Source of the DNA: Nematostella vectensis
Lineage: Eukaryota; Cnidaria; Anthozoa; Actiniaria; Edwardsiidae
Assembly: GCF_932526225.1 (NCBI RefSeq)
Contig: NC_064036.1
Coordinates: 6,207,519 to 6,271,518, forward strand
Length of the DNA: 64,000 nt
Direction of reading: 5' to 3'
The stretch's first letter is position 1. Each line of letters starts with the position of its first letter. Under the pieces are notes generated by a model. The model was not told the DNA's origin. It did not search any database and worked only from the letters and a program-made list of their open reading frames with translations. The position numbers and the translations under genes were made by a program. This document shows positions 22,001-33,300 of this stretch, one piece after another.

Positions 22001-22558
22001 CAGATGCATTCCCTGGAGTTTCTGGCGACTCATATGATTACCACGATCATTATATTTGCATTAGGTGAAACATAATACTCCGACTTACTGTACGATGTAC
22101 TCGAGACATTTTTTAGGCGCAAAACGGATACCACATGACTGTTGACATATACGTTTTCTTTTTTGTTTTAATCTTCTGCTATTCTTATCAAGAAAAATAT
22201 CATTTCTGAAAAAGGCTTATTAAAATATAAGTATCCTTAGATACTGTAGATCTTATTCCAAAGTAACATCAGACAAACGTGACATTTTGAATTCAAAACA
22301 ATGATAGATTCCGGCCAAGAGAATAGAAAGAAGTTATTAACAAGTCTGATAGAGAACTATAGAGAACTATAAAGAGACTAAAATACTTTACGTTGGTGAG
22401 ACATGGACAGATGCTGGTGGCTGTTTGGTCCACTTACCATTCGCGGTGGCATTGCAGTTAGCCGTATAGCACACTTGAGCGTCCATCCGATCACTGCTCT
22501 GTCCTTCAGACAAAGCCACTAAGGCCACTAACAAAACAAAACGCCATCCTAACCCCAT
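12804..22558 (-). CDS. Secreted M13 zinc metallopeptidase (gene 2), complete, 18 exons
   Basis: Exons on the complement: 22438-22558, 21272-21468, 20586-20843, 20296-20361, 19832-19948, 19375-19470, 18682-18815, 18215-18443, 17706-17804, 16891-16968, 16152-16255, 15810-15868, 15094-15136, 14761-14828, 14474-14598, 14192-14353, 13591-13661, 12804-12903. All join in frame to 708 residues, a normal M13 length. The N-terminus ([19 protein letters not shown]) is a signal peptide, so the enzyme is secreted. Visible motifs: ACGGW in exon 2, INAQY (508-512), [17 protein letters not shown] (zinc motif HELTH at 547-551), ENIADNGG (Glu607 zinc ligand, Asp611), and terminal CPVW. Odd points: the His equivalent to neprilysin His711 is Tyr670, six residues before the conserved Arg676, and the usual RPE motif after WC is missing. 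Exon 17706-17804 ends inside a minisatellite. Peptidase activity is therefore plausible but may be altered. Confidence 0.92.
15481..15755 (+). mobile_element. tRNA-derived SINE
   Basis: The head carries an RNA polymerase III A box (TGGCGCAGTTGG at about 15490) and B box (GGTTCGATTCC at about 15549) with tRNA-like spacing. The acceptor-stem halves do not pair, so it is not a functional tRNA. A non-tRNA tail follows with the GCTCCGAGGGATTTTCCGG and GTTCCCCAACC-type motifs common in animal SINEs. It lies in an intron of M13 gene 2. The right end is approximate. Confidence 0.75.
16537..16697. mobile_element. Small foldback MITE with AATGA target duplication
   Basis: The element begins CAGGCCTGTAGCCAGG and ends ...CTTAGCTACGGGCCTG, an imperfect terminal inverted repeat. 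AATGA flanks both ends directly. It contains a G-rich run and no coding sequence. It lies in the M13 gene 2 intron between exons 16891-16968 and 16152-16255. Confidence 0.65.
17157..17745. repeat. Minisatellite (about 80-87 bp unit) built from an exon end and its splice donor
   Basis: About six clear tandem copies, anchored by ATATCTATCTGCC at about 17255, 17335, 17418, 17505, 17591 and 17675, with a degenerate copy on the left. On the coding (minus) strand each unit contains GGAACGAGGAAAAAGC followed by AAGGTGTGATATC. This matches the last bases of M13 gene 2 exon 17706-17804 and its GTGTAT donor. The coding exon end is thus the terminal copy of the array. Long plus-strand open frames here are repeat artefacts. 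Confidence 0.85.
17857..17879. repeat. Poly-G tract
   Basis: An uninterrupted G run of more than 20 bases, just upstream (in coding sense) of M13 gene 2 exon 17706-17804. Similar G or C runs occur at about 20538-20558, 21618-21642, 24977-25000, 37074-37096 and 47840-47861. They may be miscounted in any assembly. Confidence 0.9.
18989..19071. repeat. (GA)n microsatellite followed by a poly-G run
   Basis: About 33 GA dinucleotides grade into a run of G. It is intronic in M13 gene 2, between exons 19375-19470 and 18682-18815. Confidence 0.95.
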
Positions 22559-23546
22559 CTCGAAGAAACACTCGTAAGAACTATTACATATTCAGGTACT
22601 GACATCTGAGTAGCCTCGTATGTCACCCAGAATCACCCCAGGGAACTAATGCTCAAACCGTGCACATGGCACACAGGGAAATTCCAACAGGGAACAAATT
22701 AATAAGTCTGATTTCTGCCAGTTACTATAAGTAGTACTGCTAAACCAGTGCTTCTGAACTTGTTCTTTAACGTTTAGTCAAGATAACCGTTCCGTTCGGT
22801 GTGTCATTTTGGGCTTCTCGAGAGCTCGAATTACACTGTGGCAGATATCCTGAGATAAGAGGCTGCTTGTGGCTTTCATTTATTTGCACCGCTATTTGGG
22901 TTTAAAGACTTTTCAACACACTGCATTAGAGACTGTGAACATGGCATATAAAGATAAAAAATCATTATTCAATCTCTTTGTTTCGAGGAAAGGCTAAAAA
23001 CTCTGTCCAACGCAAGGATAAAGTTCTTATCTTTTCGTAGCTGTTACAGCTGAGAGCTATCAGCAGCGAAAATGACTCATGGAAAGTGCGCGCGCATGGT
23101 CCTACTACTTTCCGTCGAACACTACCCATAATGCATTACTGTTGTCAAACACTACCCAGAATGCAATTGCAGTAGCACAAAAATCTGAGACAAACACTAA
23201 TAATCAAAGAAAAAAAAAGCACGAGAAGGAAAGAACAGCCGTTTTTCATCACAGGAATCCCAATCCTTCTTGAGTAAATGAACAAGAATATGATTCAGAT
23301 TTTTCTTTTCTCTATTTTATTCTTCTTGAATTAATGAACATGGAACAATTATATATTGTTAGTATGCGATAATACATTACATAGGTCTAACATAAGAAGA
23401 TTTAGCCAGAGATTGTATATTATCCAAAGGCAGCCAAAAATATTTATACAATAAGTTACCATGGTGTTTACCACTGTAAAAGTAAATTAATAATTACAAG
23501 TGACGCGTGTGTGTTGTGTAGATGACAAATTAAACAATTCATTTTG

Positions 23547-23815
23547 AATAGGGGAATTGCGCTAAGAGATCACGTGACCTTTCTGGATGGCAAATTCAAA
23601 AGAAAATAATCGAACAAAAAAAAATCGGAAATGACTGCACCCGTCACACCAGAGAACGACGAAAAAAATAAAATCTTTAAATGAAACTAAATCCTTTTTT
23701 TTTTTTTGTAAGCGCTAAATAAGTTGCTTTTTGTTGCTGTTATTTTGGCTAGGCCGAGCGCGCGCTAGTTTGCCACCCAAACAGTCACGTGATCTCTTAG
23801 CGCAAGTCCACTATT
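23547..23815. mobile_element. Foldback MITE, family B (ends with TTGCGCTAAGAGATCACGTG)
   Basis: The left arm (AATAGGGGAATTGCGCTAAG and following GATCACGTGAC) is repeated in reverse complement at the right end (GTCACGTGATCTCTTAGCGC then AAGTCCACTATT). There is no coding sequence. A partial relative in the opposite orientation lies at 42516-42640 and shares the CACGTGAC...GGCAAACT...AAAAAGCAACTT..TTTAGCGCTTAC order. Confidence 0.75.
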
Positions 23816-23828
23816 GTGTCGAGGGGAC

Positions 23829-24218
23829 CAATCACCACTCACCATTCACCACTCACCAATCACCACTCACCATTCACCAATCACCATTCACCAATCACCA
23901 TTCACCACTCACCATTCACCACTCACCATTCACCACTCACCACTCACCATTCACCATTCACCATTCACCACTCACCATTCACCACTCACCAATCACCATT
24001 CACCACTCACCATTCACCACTCACCATTCACCACTCACCATTCACCACTCACCAGTCACCACTCACCACTCACCATTCACCACTCACCACTCACCATTCA
24101 CCACTCACCACTCACCAATCACCACTCACCATTCACCACTCACCAATCACCACTCACCATTCACCAATCACCACTCACCAATCACCATTCACCACTCACC
24201 ATTCACCACTCACCACTC
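23829..24218. repeat. Heptamer satellite, unit NTCACCA
   Basis: About 55 head-to-tail copies of a 7-base unit in which the first base varies (C, A, T, rarely G) and TCACCA is nearly constant. Because 7 is not a multiple of 3 and the unit has no stop in this phase, all three plus-strand frames stay open and read Thr/His/Ser/Pro repeats. These are not proteins. Confidence 0.95.
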
Positions 24219-24359
24219 TGAACCTTAGGCGAATAATTGTTTTAGTATATATATATATACAAAAGACAGATCCTCTATTGAAAACGTTTTCTAAACTTTG
24301 GCGAGAATTATTTTGTAATCTAGAGTAATTTTGTCAAATGACACGCCATTTTAGTATTT

Positions 24360-24771
24360 ACATGGCGTGAACTTCATAAGAACGCGCGCTCTGATTGGCT
24401 CGCTATCTCGGAATAATGGACGGTATTCACAGCTGAATTTCGGAATAATGAGCCGAAATTTAAAATGACCATCGAAAATTTCACGTCAAAATAGCATGTT
24501 AAAAGCATTGCGTGGAAATACAAAATTAATTTTATCAATAGTCAGAGCGAACAAAACCCGGCTGAAGCGTCTCGAGCGACCGGATGTAAATTAAACAAAG
24601 TTGTAAACATGATAATGATAATAATAATAACAATAACAGCAATATGTCTTGTTTTGTCTCCGCCATATATCCATTTATATACTCTAAAACAACAACTATA
24701 TTCTCTAAAAACTGTTATTCCGAGAAAGCGAACCAATCACAGCACGAGTTCTTATGAAGTTCTCGCCATGT
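24360..24771. mobile_element. Foldback element with about 57-bp inverted ends
   Basis: The left end ACATGGCGTGAACTTCATAA and the right end read in complement as ACATGGCGAGAACTTCATAA stay similar through GATTGGCTCGCT/GATTGGTTCGCT and TCTCGGAATAA. It has no coding capacity. The interior includes an ATAATA-rich stretch. Confidence 0.75.
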
Positions 24772-25272
24772 ATAATATACTAACAGATATCTACTGCAAT
24801 ATTGCTTAGTCTTTTTATACCGCGTAACTAGCATAAGTGTACCCCGTACAACCAGCGCCAGCATTATCGGTAAAACGCACAGCATAACAAGGCCCAGTTT
24901 GTGTGTACGGTGCTGTAGGATGCTTTGTTGTTTTATATTTTATCTTTTGGCTTGACACTGGACTCAGCCATTGGATGGGGGGGGGGGGGGGGGGGGGGGA
25001 GCAAAGGCATTTAACTTAACCCTCTACCTAGCTTTGGCTAAGCTATGTAAAATCATTTTGCTTTTTGCTGCTACTAATCCCCCCCCCCCCTTCCCCCTCC
25101 CACTAGCTACTATACGTACCCGAGCTTGATGACTGTGTAAGAAAATGCTGGACAATGCGGGCGTTGATTGATCGGGGCTATTTTAAGTGGACTTGTCCAG
25201 TGTTTGTGAAAGGGCAGGGGAGGGGTGGGCGGGGAGGGAGTCGGAGATTACAGCTCCCTTATCTACTCATTC

Positions 25273-26901
25273 TCAGAAATTTGTCTGAGTCCCTCGAGAC
25301 TTCCATCGTGGCTTTCGCCTTCGTTGTCTGCGCACATCATCACTGGCGACCGTCCACCATGATCGGTATGGATTACCGGGGTCTGGAAGCCGTACAAACC
25401 GTTGCCTCAGAGACAGCGTGTGACGGATTGCGTTCTGAAGACATGACAAATCAAAGTGTCTAACTATGAAATGCAGGTGCCGCTTGTCATATTCAGCGTG
25501 GTGGATTGCGAGCATCATAAGGTCGAAGTACTTTTAAATACTTAAAATAAGGGCAACAGGTGTGCCTCTAGGACTAGGGTTGAGGAAAACGGCGAAAATA
25601 GCGCGAGTTCGCACATTGTTGTCTGTAGTTAGGACAAGCTTAGAGCTTTGGTCTGCAAATTTCGGGCGTCCAAAAAGAGAATTACATTGACTATGCGTTT
25701 TGCATTCACAGAGTAACACTGGTCTATCGTGTTTTCCTGTTGAATGCTAGTTATTTCGCCTGAGAGCATATTTACAAATTTTAGATCATATTAAAGGAGA
25801 ACAGGTGCAATTTTACCGCCAAGAAAAATATTTTTTATTTTTATTTGAATATTCTTCATTCTACTAGGTAAAGGGTTTTAGTTATAATGTAAAATCACTC
25901 ACTTTTATTGGATGACTAAAATTTATGCACCCAAGCTAATCGGGCGTACAGATCTTTTCGAATCTTCAAAACAAAATAACGGATTGCTAATAGGTTTTTA
26001 TATTGTCATCTACCCCACAAAAGTTGTCTAAATTCAGAATCATCTTTCGTAAACAATATTGGAAGCGAAGAATATGCTTTTCTCAATTTGTGTGAAAGTA
26101 ATCTTTTTCATTTTTTTGATTAGAAAAAAAAACACTAAAAGGGCGTATTGGAACAATAAACAAATCCAGACCTGAAGTATAAACACAATTTTGGTGCTCA
26201 TAAAGTGTTGTCATAGCTAGATACCCGCTATTTGTCTTTCAGGTAAAGAGTGACCCTATGCTGATCACTGAACCTTCACACCAGTACGTGCGGGCCTCAA
26301 AGGCTCTGATCACGCAAAGTCAAATGGACTCTGCAAAATATCCCATGCGTTATACGATACGGTAGATCCTTGACAATCTTACCTTCCATCCTTTAGTAGA
26401 AGGCAAATGCTCCTTGGCTTTGAAATAAGGCACATTTATCACAAACCAGTCGTAAATCTGAGGCAAAGTTAGTTTCTGGAACTTTGACTGGTCTATTGCT
26501 CTAGCAATGAGATCCGAGTAGGATGCATTACCCCAAGGGTTTTTCTTTTCTCCCGTAGCATCATCATCCGGTTGATCTTGAGTCGCAGCTTTTTTCTGTG
26601 CTTCCTTTTTGTTATTCGCGGCCTTTTGCGGGTTCCAAACTATAACGGAAGACTTTCGGTACTTTTTTTGTCTCTCGTCTTCTGGGGTTGTTATATCATG
26701 GCGTTGTATCAACGACTGGGGTATCGTGTTTTCCCATGAGTGGAATGGTCGTGGAATGTTTGGGGTGGTAGCACAGCAGGGCTGTACACATGGCGTACAA
26801 CAGGTGCAGACAGGAGGGAAGTGAGGGTAGTGGATTGAACTTTTCGAGGAAGATAGCACGTGTACAGTCTCACCATAACGCCTGACCGAGAAATCAGACA
26901 T
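25273..26901 (-). CDS. Short FoxO-like forkhead transcription factor
   Basis: Two coding exons on the complement, 26383-26901 and 25273-25434, join in phase 0 to 226 residues. The forkhead domain spans about residues 120-205. Exon 1 carries WGNASYSDLIARAI, KLTLPQIYDWFV and VPYFKAK, ending GWK at a GTAAGA donor. Exon 2 resumes with NAIRHTLSLRQRF (recognition helix) and RSWW. The intron after GWK is where FoxO genes split this domain, and the sequence is closest to FoxO. A basic tail (RRQRRRKPRWKSRG) resembles a nuclear localisation signal. The frame then stops, so the long C-terminal activation region of FoxO proteins is absent. The N-terminal part has a dense Cys cluster (PPVCTCCTPCVQPCC). 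I see no clear Akt RxRxxS/T site. I chose the ATG at 26901 because a good acceptor (TTATTTGCAG) lies about 16 bases upstream; an in-frame ATG at 27057 is the alternative. Confidence 0.82.
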
Positions 26902-29900
26902 GCTTGAAAGAATAGCCCTGCAAATAAAGTCAAGCACAGAGCTTTGAAGAGGGATGTTTTCAAAAAGGTCTAAATTTAATCCATCATAGGCCAAAGCAAC
27001 AATTTTTAGTTGCATGCAAGATTTGTCTTTCGGATATTTCGAAAGGAATCCTTGCAATCGTTTCCTTATTACTTTCCTTATTACTTTATTTATTGACAGA
27101 AATTATATCTCAATTGAAAATGAAAGATACAATAAATTTAGAACTGAAAATAAACTCTTTATTATTATCTGCCGCCGTCAAGATGCCCAAATGAAAGTCA
27201 TATACCTATTTCTGAAATCTGTTTTTGATGTTTAGTCCTCGGTTTACCTAACGGGACCCCACCCCACAGTGACAATCCCTCCCTCCCTCCCCCTCTCTAC
27301 AACCACGCGGCCCCTCCCTCTCTTCTCCAGCCATGCACTTTTTCACCCACGCAACTTTTCAGACACCGATAGATTTAAGTGGCCCCCTAGAAACATTTAT
27401 TCCTAAAAGCCTTGATTGCCAACATATAGACCTTTTGGCTATGCAAATAGAAGTAGACGGTCACACTTATATAACACAACATTTCAAGTTTATCTAAGTC
27501 TAAGTCTATTATCCATCTATTCATCCCTAAGCATATATGAACCAAATTATTTATTACACTATATCATGGACTAAATATAAACTTACTTCTAAACTATTTG
27601 GTAATCGCTCAACATTTGGTACTCGCTCAACAAATCATTTATTATAAAAGCCTAAGCAAAGCAAATAACAAATATATCTAAATTTGAAGACAAGATCTCT
27701 GGAGTGGTTTAAAAACTCAGTTAAAGTATCGTTATATGATCTGGTAATCCAGTGAATCAAGCAGTTAAGGGGCTCATAAGTGCACTCTCAAGTATCGTAG
27801 ATGTACGTCATGACTGCTCTCACTGATGCATGTAGATGTAGTCCCCTTTTTTACTTTATAACAGTTGAATATCCTGTTTAAAGTTATTAATGATAACACA
27901 ATATACAATGATGCCTTCTAGATTAAAGCGGTTTGGATTCTGAGGCTTTCAAAAACAACAAAGTAATCACCAATACGACATAACCTTGTTAAGCATGTTC
28001 TTAGTCCCAAAATGGCGTCACTGACATATGGTGCAAAGGGCTCTCGTAGAAGACTGCTTTTTCCAATCATCATGCGTTAATATATAAAAAAAAGCTTAAA
28101 AAAACTCATGCGTTTTGAAGGAAATACAAAGAAAGAGAAACTTAGATTTTAAGCTAGTTTAAGGCGAGATGGATTTTTTTACTCCTGCCTGCTGTGTCAA
28201 GCTTTGCCTCATCCATGTAAAAATTCCTCTCGAAATCTATGCCCTTGAACATTATCTGAGATAAATATACAAAAACTGGAAATAAGCAGTCAACTAAATC
28301 CGGAATGCAGTAAGAATAGATATATTCGTATGGATATGGGACCCGAGCAGCAACAGAAAACCAGGCGTGAAACCCAAGAGAACCATCGTACACTCAGTGT
28401 CTTAGGATGCCTCTTCAAAATTTTGTAATAATAATAATAATAATTGGACATCATCTTTGCTTCATCTCATACCTTTCAAGTGAAAAGGTCTAGTGCAACA
28501 CAGACTATGAAAAACGCAGACCACCAATATCATTTTGGAATATTTTTGACCCATCATTATATTATAAAGATTTTGAATATCGCTGTACTAGAAAGTGAGA
28601 GCCAAAACTCTTCTAGCCAAATCGTTATGCATAAGCGTTGTAGATTAGCAATCCTCGCCCAGTTTAAGAACGAAATTTAGGGATATGTTATGGTCCAAGG
28701 TTAATTTGGCCTGTCTTTCATCGCTTTGGACAAGGACGAGCCGCATGGTAGTTGAAGGTCGAGTTATTAGCTATGATAATGTCAGGAAAAGAAAAGGAAG
28801 AACTCACGGAATTCGCAATCTGAAAAACCTTGAATACGACTTACTTTATATTCTACCCTTGAAGGCAATCAAGAAAGTTGTGGACATGTAGGATACACAG
28901 CCATCGATCAATTTCCGGGTGCTACTCGAAGTGACCCAGAATTTGGACTCAAGTCATCACCATCAAACCAATCCAATATTTAGTTCTTTCTAGTAATTTT
29001 CCCTAATTACGAAAGAGTATTCTACACATAGGAAGCTAGCTAACAGTTACTGCTAAAAATAGCTGATCGAAGAGATCATTTTCGCGTGCTTAGATATGCT
29101 CCTGTAACACACTCGACACATGTATAAATCAAACTTTGTTTAGCAACGACCTTCTTTTTTCGTCTATTGCACTGTAAAGAGGCCAAAACGCTCACCGTTT
29201 ATTCCGTGGATCGCATGCTTTTTCTACTGATATATTTTACACTTTTCTGTTATCAATATAGCTTAGATCAAGACTCTAATGTACCACCCCTCTTCGATAG
29301 GTATAATTAAAGTTTTATTCGTTTACTGTTCAAGCGTGTAGCCAGCATGTGCAGAGCGAATTTGGAGCCAAAATTATTTTCTCAAAAAAATCTTATTTCA
29401 TGTATTGTTCCTCCTTAAAGTTCTTATTTATAACCGCGACGCCAAACAGTATAACCTGGATGAGTTCCGATCTATCACAAGAATCTGAGCAATTTTTGGC
29501 GTTTTACTAAGTAGAAAGCGTAAACATCATTATCGTGGGTGCTATCACAAAGCATGGTATAGGAAATCCACTTTGCAGGCAAAAAACGGTAGAAAACTCC
29601 TACTTCGACTTAGGCAAATCGACTAAAGGAGCATTACATTCTTATTTTAAAATTGCTTACTCTTACACAGATAATTTTTAAGCATTTCGACTCCTAACCT
29701 TTCCGCGTCGTGGCGAGCCTTCTGAATAACGTGTCTGACACAGCGGTTTCCCTCGCAAATCGCCGCAACTCTTGGTAGAACTTTCACAAGCTTGCTGGCT
29801 AGTACACCTCCAGGTGCTCGCACCGAAATTCGCAGATCCGACGGATATATTCAAGGATATTTTTACCCCTACAACGCTTGGGTTATTTGAATAGAGACTC

Positions 29901-30387
29901 CTACGAATGTTGCCTTGCTTGTAATTTATATGCTGGCCCGCCACGATCACGTGATCAGGCTAGACTCACGCGAACCTTGTTTGCCTGCTTACGAACTCGT
30001 TTAGGAGAAACGACACGCTGAGAGCCAGAAATGACCTTATATATCTTCGAGAAAACAATTGACCGACGTGTGCCCGATTTAAATTATACTATATTTTAAA
30101 GGTTTTCTGCCCCCCAAAACTAAAAACCAGTTTGATTTTAAAAATTATAGAAACAAACGCAGGAAAAATTAATCAATCTTTTTAATGTCTGTGAAGTTAT
30201 GATTAAACCGTGATAAACTACTAACAATTTTGAAATCGCCATTGTGTTTGTGAGAGGTTGCGAGAGACTGGGTATAGGCATAAGTCACGGAAGCCCTCGG
30301 CCTTTGAAAGTCATTAAAGCGATTTTAATTTCGTTATAAAATCAACCACGTGTTACAGATTATCCCGGGCTTTCCTTGCATTTGCAG
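26902..30387. other. Intergenic between the FoxO-like gene and the astacin gene
   Basis: The FoxO-like promoter or 5' UTR exons should lie at the left of this stretch. Short open frames on both strands (for example 28154-28393 minus, 28444-28891 plus, 29678-29950 minus) show no domain, signal peptide or splice partner I can support. The segment also holds the presumed 3' UTR of the astacin gene just below 30388. Confidence 0.5.
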
Positions 30388-33300
30388 CTAGCATTTGTTG
30401 CAGCTTTTCTTGCACTCTCTAAGCATGTAACTTGGGTTCTTCTTGCATTCGTCGATACCCGCCCAGTACTTGCAATGTTTAACATAATCGGCGCAACCTG
30501 GCAACAATAAAATATGCAAAGTTATACTGAATACTCTAGAATTTGGCAATGTGTTTACACTAATATTCCCGGTTTCTCGATTTATCTCATCGAGCGTTGA
30601 ACTAGCAAAGGGGGTCAAATCAAGAAAATATCCTATCAAACTTTATCCACTCTGTTTCTTTAATGATATACGGTGTTATTGGTTATGCCATTCAAAAAAA
30701 AAAAAAAATCCAGAATGACAAAATTGAAAACCGTTACAAAGTTTGATACTGTGTGGCGAAAACACAGTATACGAAGGTTTATATAAACCTGGTGCTCAAA
30801 AAATATATTTACAGTTTTAAGATTGTATCTATAATCATTAGTCTACGCAATTGTCAAGCGGTTATCCAGGGGTAAACTTGTGTAGACGCACCAACATTGC
30901 ACCATGTGTTTGACCAGCAAATTCCGTTTACCACCTGAACATAAACATCAAGAAAAAGCAGTGGACTGTGGGGGAAGAAGGGAGACAGGTCGGTTTTTCT
31001 CTTTTCAATAATCACTGTTATATTCGCCATTTGTTATTTATCATTTCAACTCTCTACGGGGTTGCCAAATTTTGCGACTTGATCACAAAAAGACTCGGTA
31101 CTACAGCGTTCAGACGGAGAAGCTAATCTACCAATGAGAAGTTTACTGCGTAAATTGTCCGTGTTTGTTTATGGGATCATCATATGGAAGAAATCCAAAG
31201 CTTTTCTTGCTCAATGCTAGCCGTGATCTTTAATAAGATTGATTGTGATAATTGTAACTGTGATCTCGAAACAGCGTAATCTCATATCAAATCCCTTCCA
31301 TTTTCCCCCTGGTCTCCCTCCCTTTGCAAGATAAATATAGTGTTTGCAAAGTATTTCACAGCAATGCTCAATGCTAGCCGTGATCTTTAATAAGATTGAT
31401 TGTTATAATTGTAACTGTGATCTCGAAACAGCGTAATCTCATATCAAATCCCTTCCATTTTCCCCCTGGTCTCCCTTCCTTTGAAAGATAAATATAGTGT
31501 TTGCAAAGTATTTCACAGCAACATCCAACATCAAACATGTAGTGCGCGACAAATTGTGTAAGGCGCGACACCAAAATGTTTCAACTATCCGAGAAACACT
31601 TCTTTTCGCTGCTACAAGATTTGCCTCCTTTGCAATGGTTTTTGAGGAGGCTAAACTAGGCGACATGTCCCACGCTACATGTCTTTTTTGGCGCTGCGAT
31701 ACAAAAATTTAAGTGATCAGTACATGAATTATACCGATAGAAAATTTCTCTTACAAGACTTGCAGCTGACTTTGCACTCGCGATGCATCCATGTCGGGTT
31801 CTTTTCGCATTCTCCGATTCCTGCCCAGTATTCACAATTCTTGTCGTTGTCTTTGCATTCACCTACAAATTTACAAAACAAAAAGATTAATTGATGTTAA
31901 TTTTCTTAAGAGAAAATAGTTTCTCCACCTTTCACACAGGTCACAAAACGAATCCAAAATTACCGTCCGCGTTATTGGAATATCTTTATTAAAAGGTTTG
32001 CTTTTAATTACCTGACAGACTGGTGCCAATTTGTGTGTGCTAGTATGCTGTTTAAGTCCACTCATTTTAATTAGCGTCGCTGAAAAGGTTTAAAAGGTCA
32101 GTGCCCTAGGGCGAACTCTTAATGTTTGAGTGTTTGGGGTTCAGGCGCGTACACAGGAGGGTAAGCGCGCACGCGCATAAACTGAAACGAAGTATGGGTG
32201 AGAATGAGAGTTTTATATGAGAAGAGGGTAAGGGGGGATGAGGGAGGATCGGTAAAGTGGTTGGTGAAGGATAGAAAGGGTTTTGATTGATAAAGGCTTT
32301 GAATTAGGCGAGGGTATTACGAGGGTGGATAAGGAAAAGGGGGAAGTAGGTTGAATAAGGAGATTTTCGTGTAGAGAGGGCTGTCGGATATACCTCCATC
32401 TCCACCGCTGCCCGCGCTACACTTGTACAGCAGATTCATTTGCTTGACATCAGTTGGGCTGACATAGTCTCGCTGCCCAATGGTTACCTGCAAGACAACG
32501 TAACTTGCACCACTTGATACCTGACATATGATGCAGCATATGGAGCCCTAGTATTTCGTATTTATTCCGGCGCGATTTCAGCATCCAAGGGCCACTGATA
32601 GTTTGATGCCACCTTGGTTCGCACATTTTATATGATATAAGGGTTGAACCATTTGATTTGTTACCGGGGGATGAGGCTGATTCAAATATCCGATGGTCCA
32701 TCCCTTATATACACTATACTAGTTTGATGCCACCTTGGTTCGCACATTTTATATGATATAAGGGTTGAACCATTTGATTTGTTACCGGGGGATGAGGCTG
32801 ATTCAAATATCCGATGGTCCATCCCTTATATACACTATACAGGGAAATAAATCACATAACTTTTGTCCAGTCTATCATCGATAATCAACGACATTGGTCA
32901 TCATAAATAATTTTTTGAAAGCTGGTGTGATTCCAGCAAACTCTAGAATCAAGCGTGGACTGTGCTGAACACAAATCCTTTAAGTAATGGCAAGAGGGCA
33001 TAAGATGTTATGCTTTCGTTGTACTGGAATTATTTTAATTTAATTTTAAACTTGAAAAACACTTCTATCATCTCACTCAATTCTTTTAAAGATATTTGAT
33101 CATTGTTTTTTTTCTTTTTGCGAGTACACACGAGATCAACTTGTTTCTAAGCCAATCACATTTCAACCTTGAAGTCATTATCGCTCAGGAAAAAGAAAAA
33201 AAAGCCCTTGACTGGTTTCCCTTTTTCCATCGCTTTTGCGTCTTTATTTTACGAGCCTCTCTGTATTCTACTTGGGTGCGCTCTTACCCCGGCTTTTTTG

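Larger units (their letters stand above)
22559..25272. other. Intergenic between M13 gene 2 and the FoxO-like gene
   Basis: This contains the presumed promoter of M13 gene 2 just above 22558, two foldback elements (23547-23815 and 24360-24771), a heptamer satellite (23829-24218) and a poly-G run. No coding exon is recognised on either strand. Confidence 0.6.

Noticed and set aside
23731-24328. Three overlapping Thr/His/Ser/Pro repeat proteins
   Set aside because: All three forward frames are open because the 7-base unit has no stop in any phase; no start context, signal peptide or splice support.
26350-26382. Forkhead protein reading on past GWK into VRLSRIYRIV
   Set aside because: This is intron sequence: a GTAAGA donor follows GWK, and the rest of the domain (NAIRHTLSL..., RSWW) resumes in phase at 25434.
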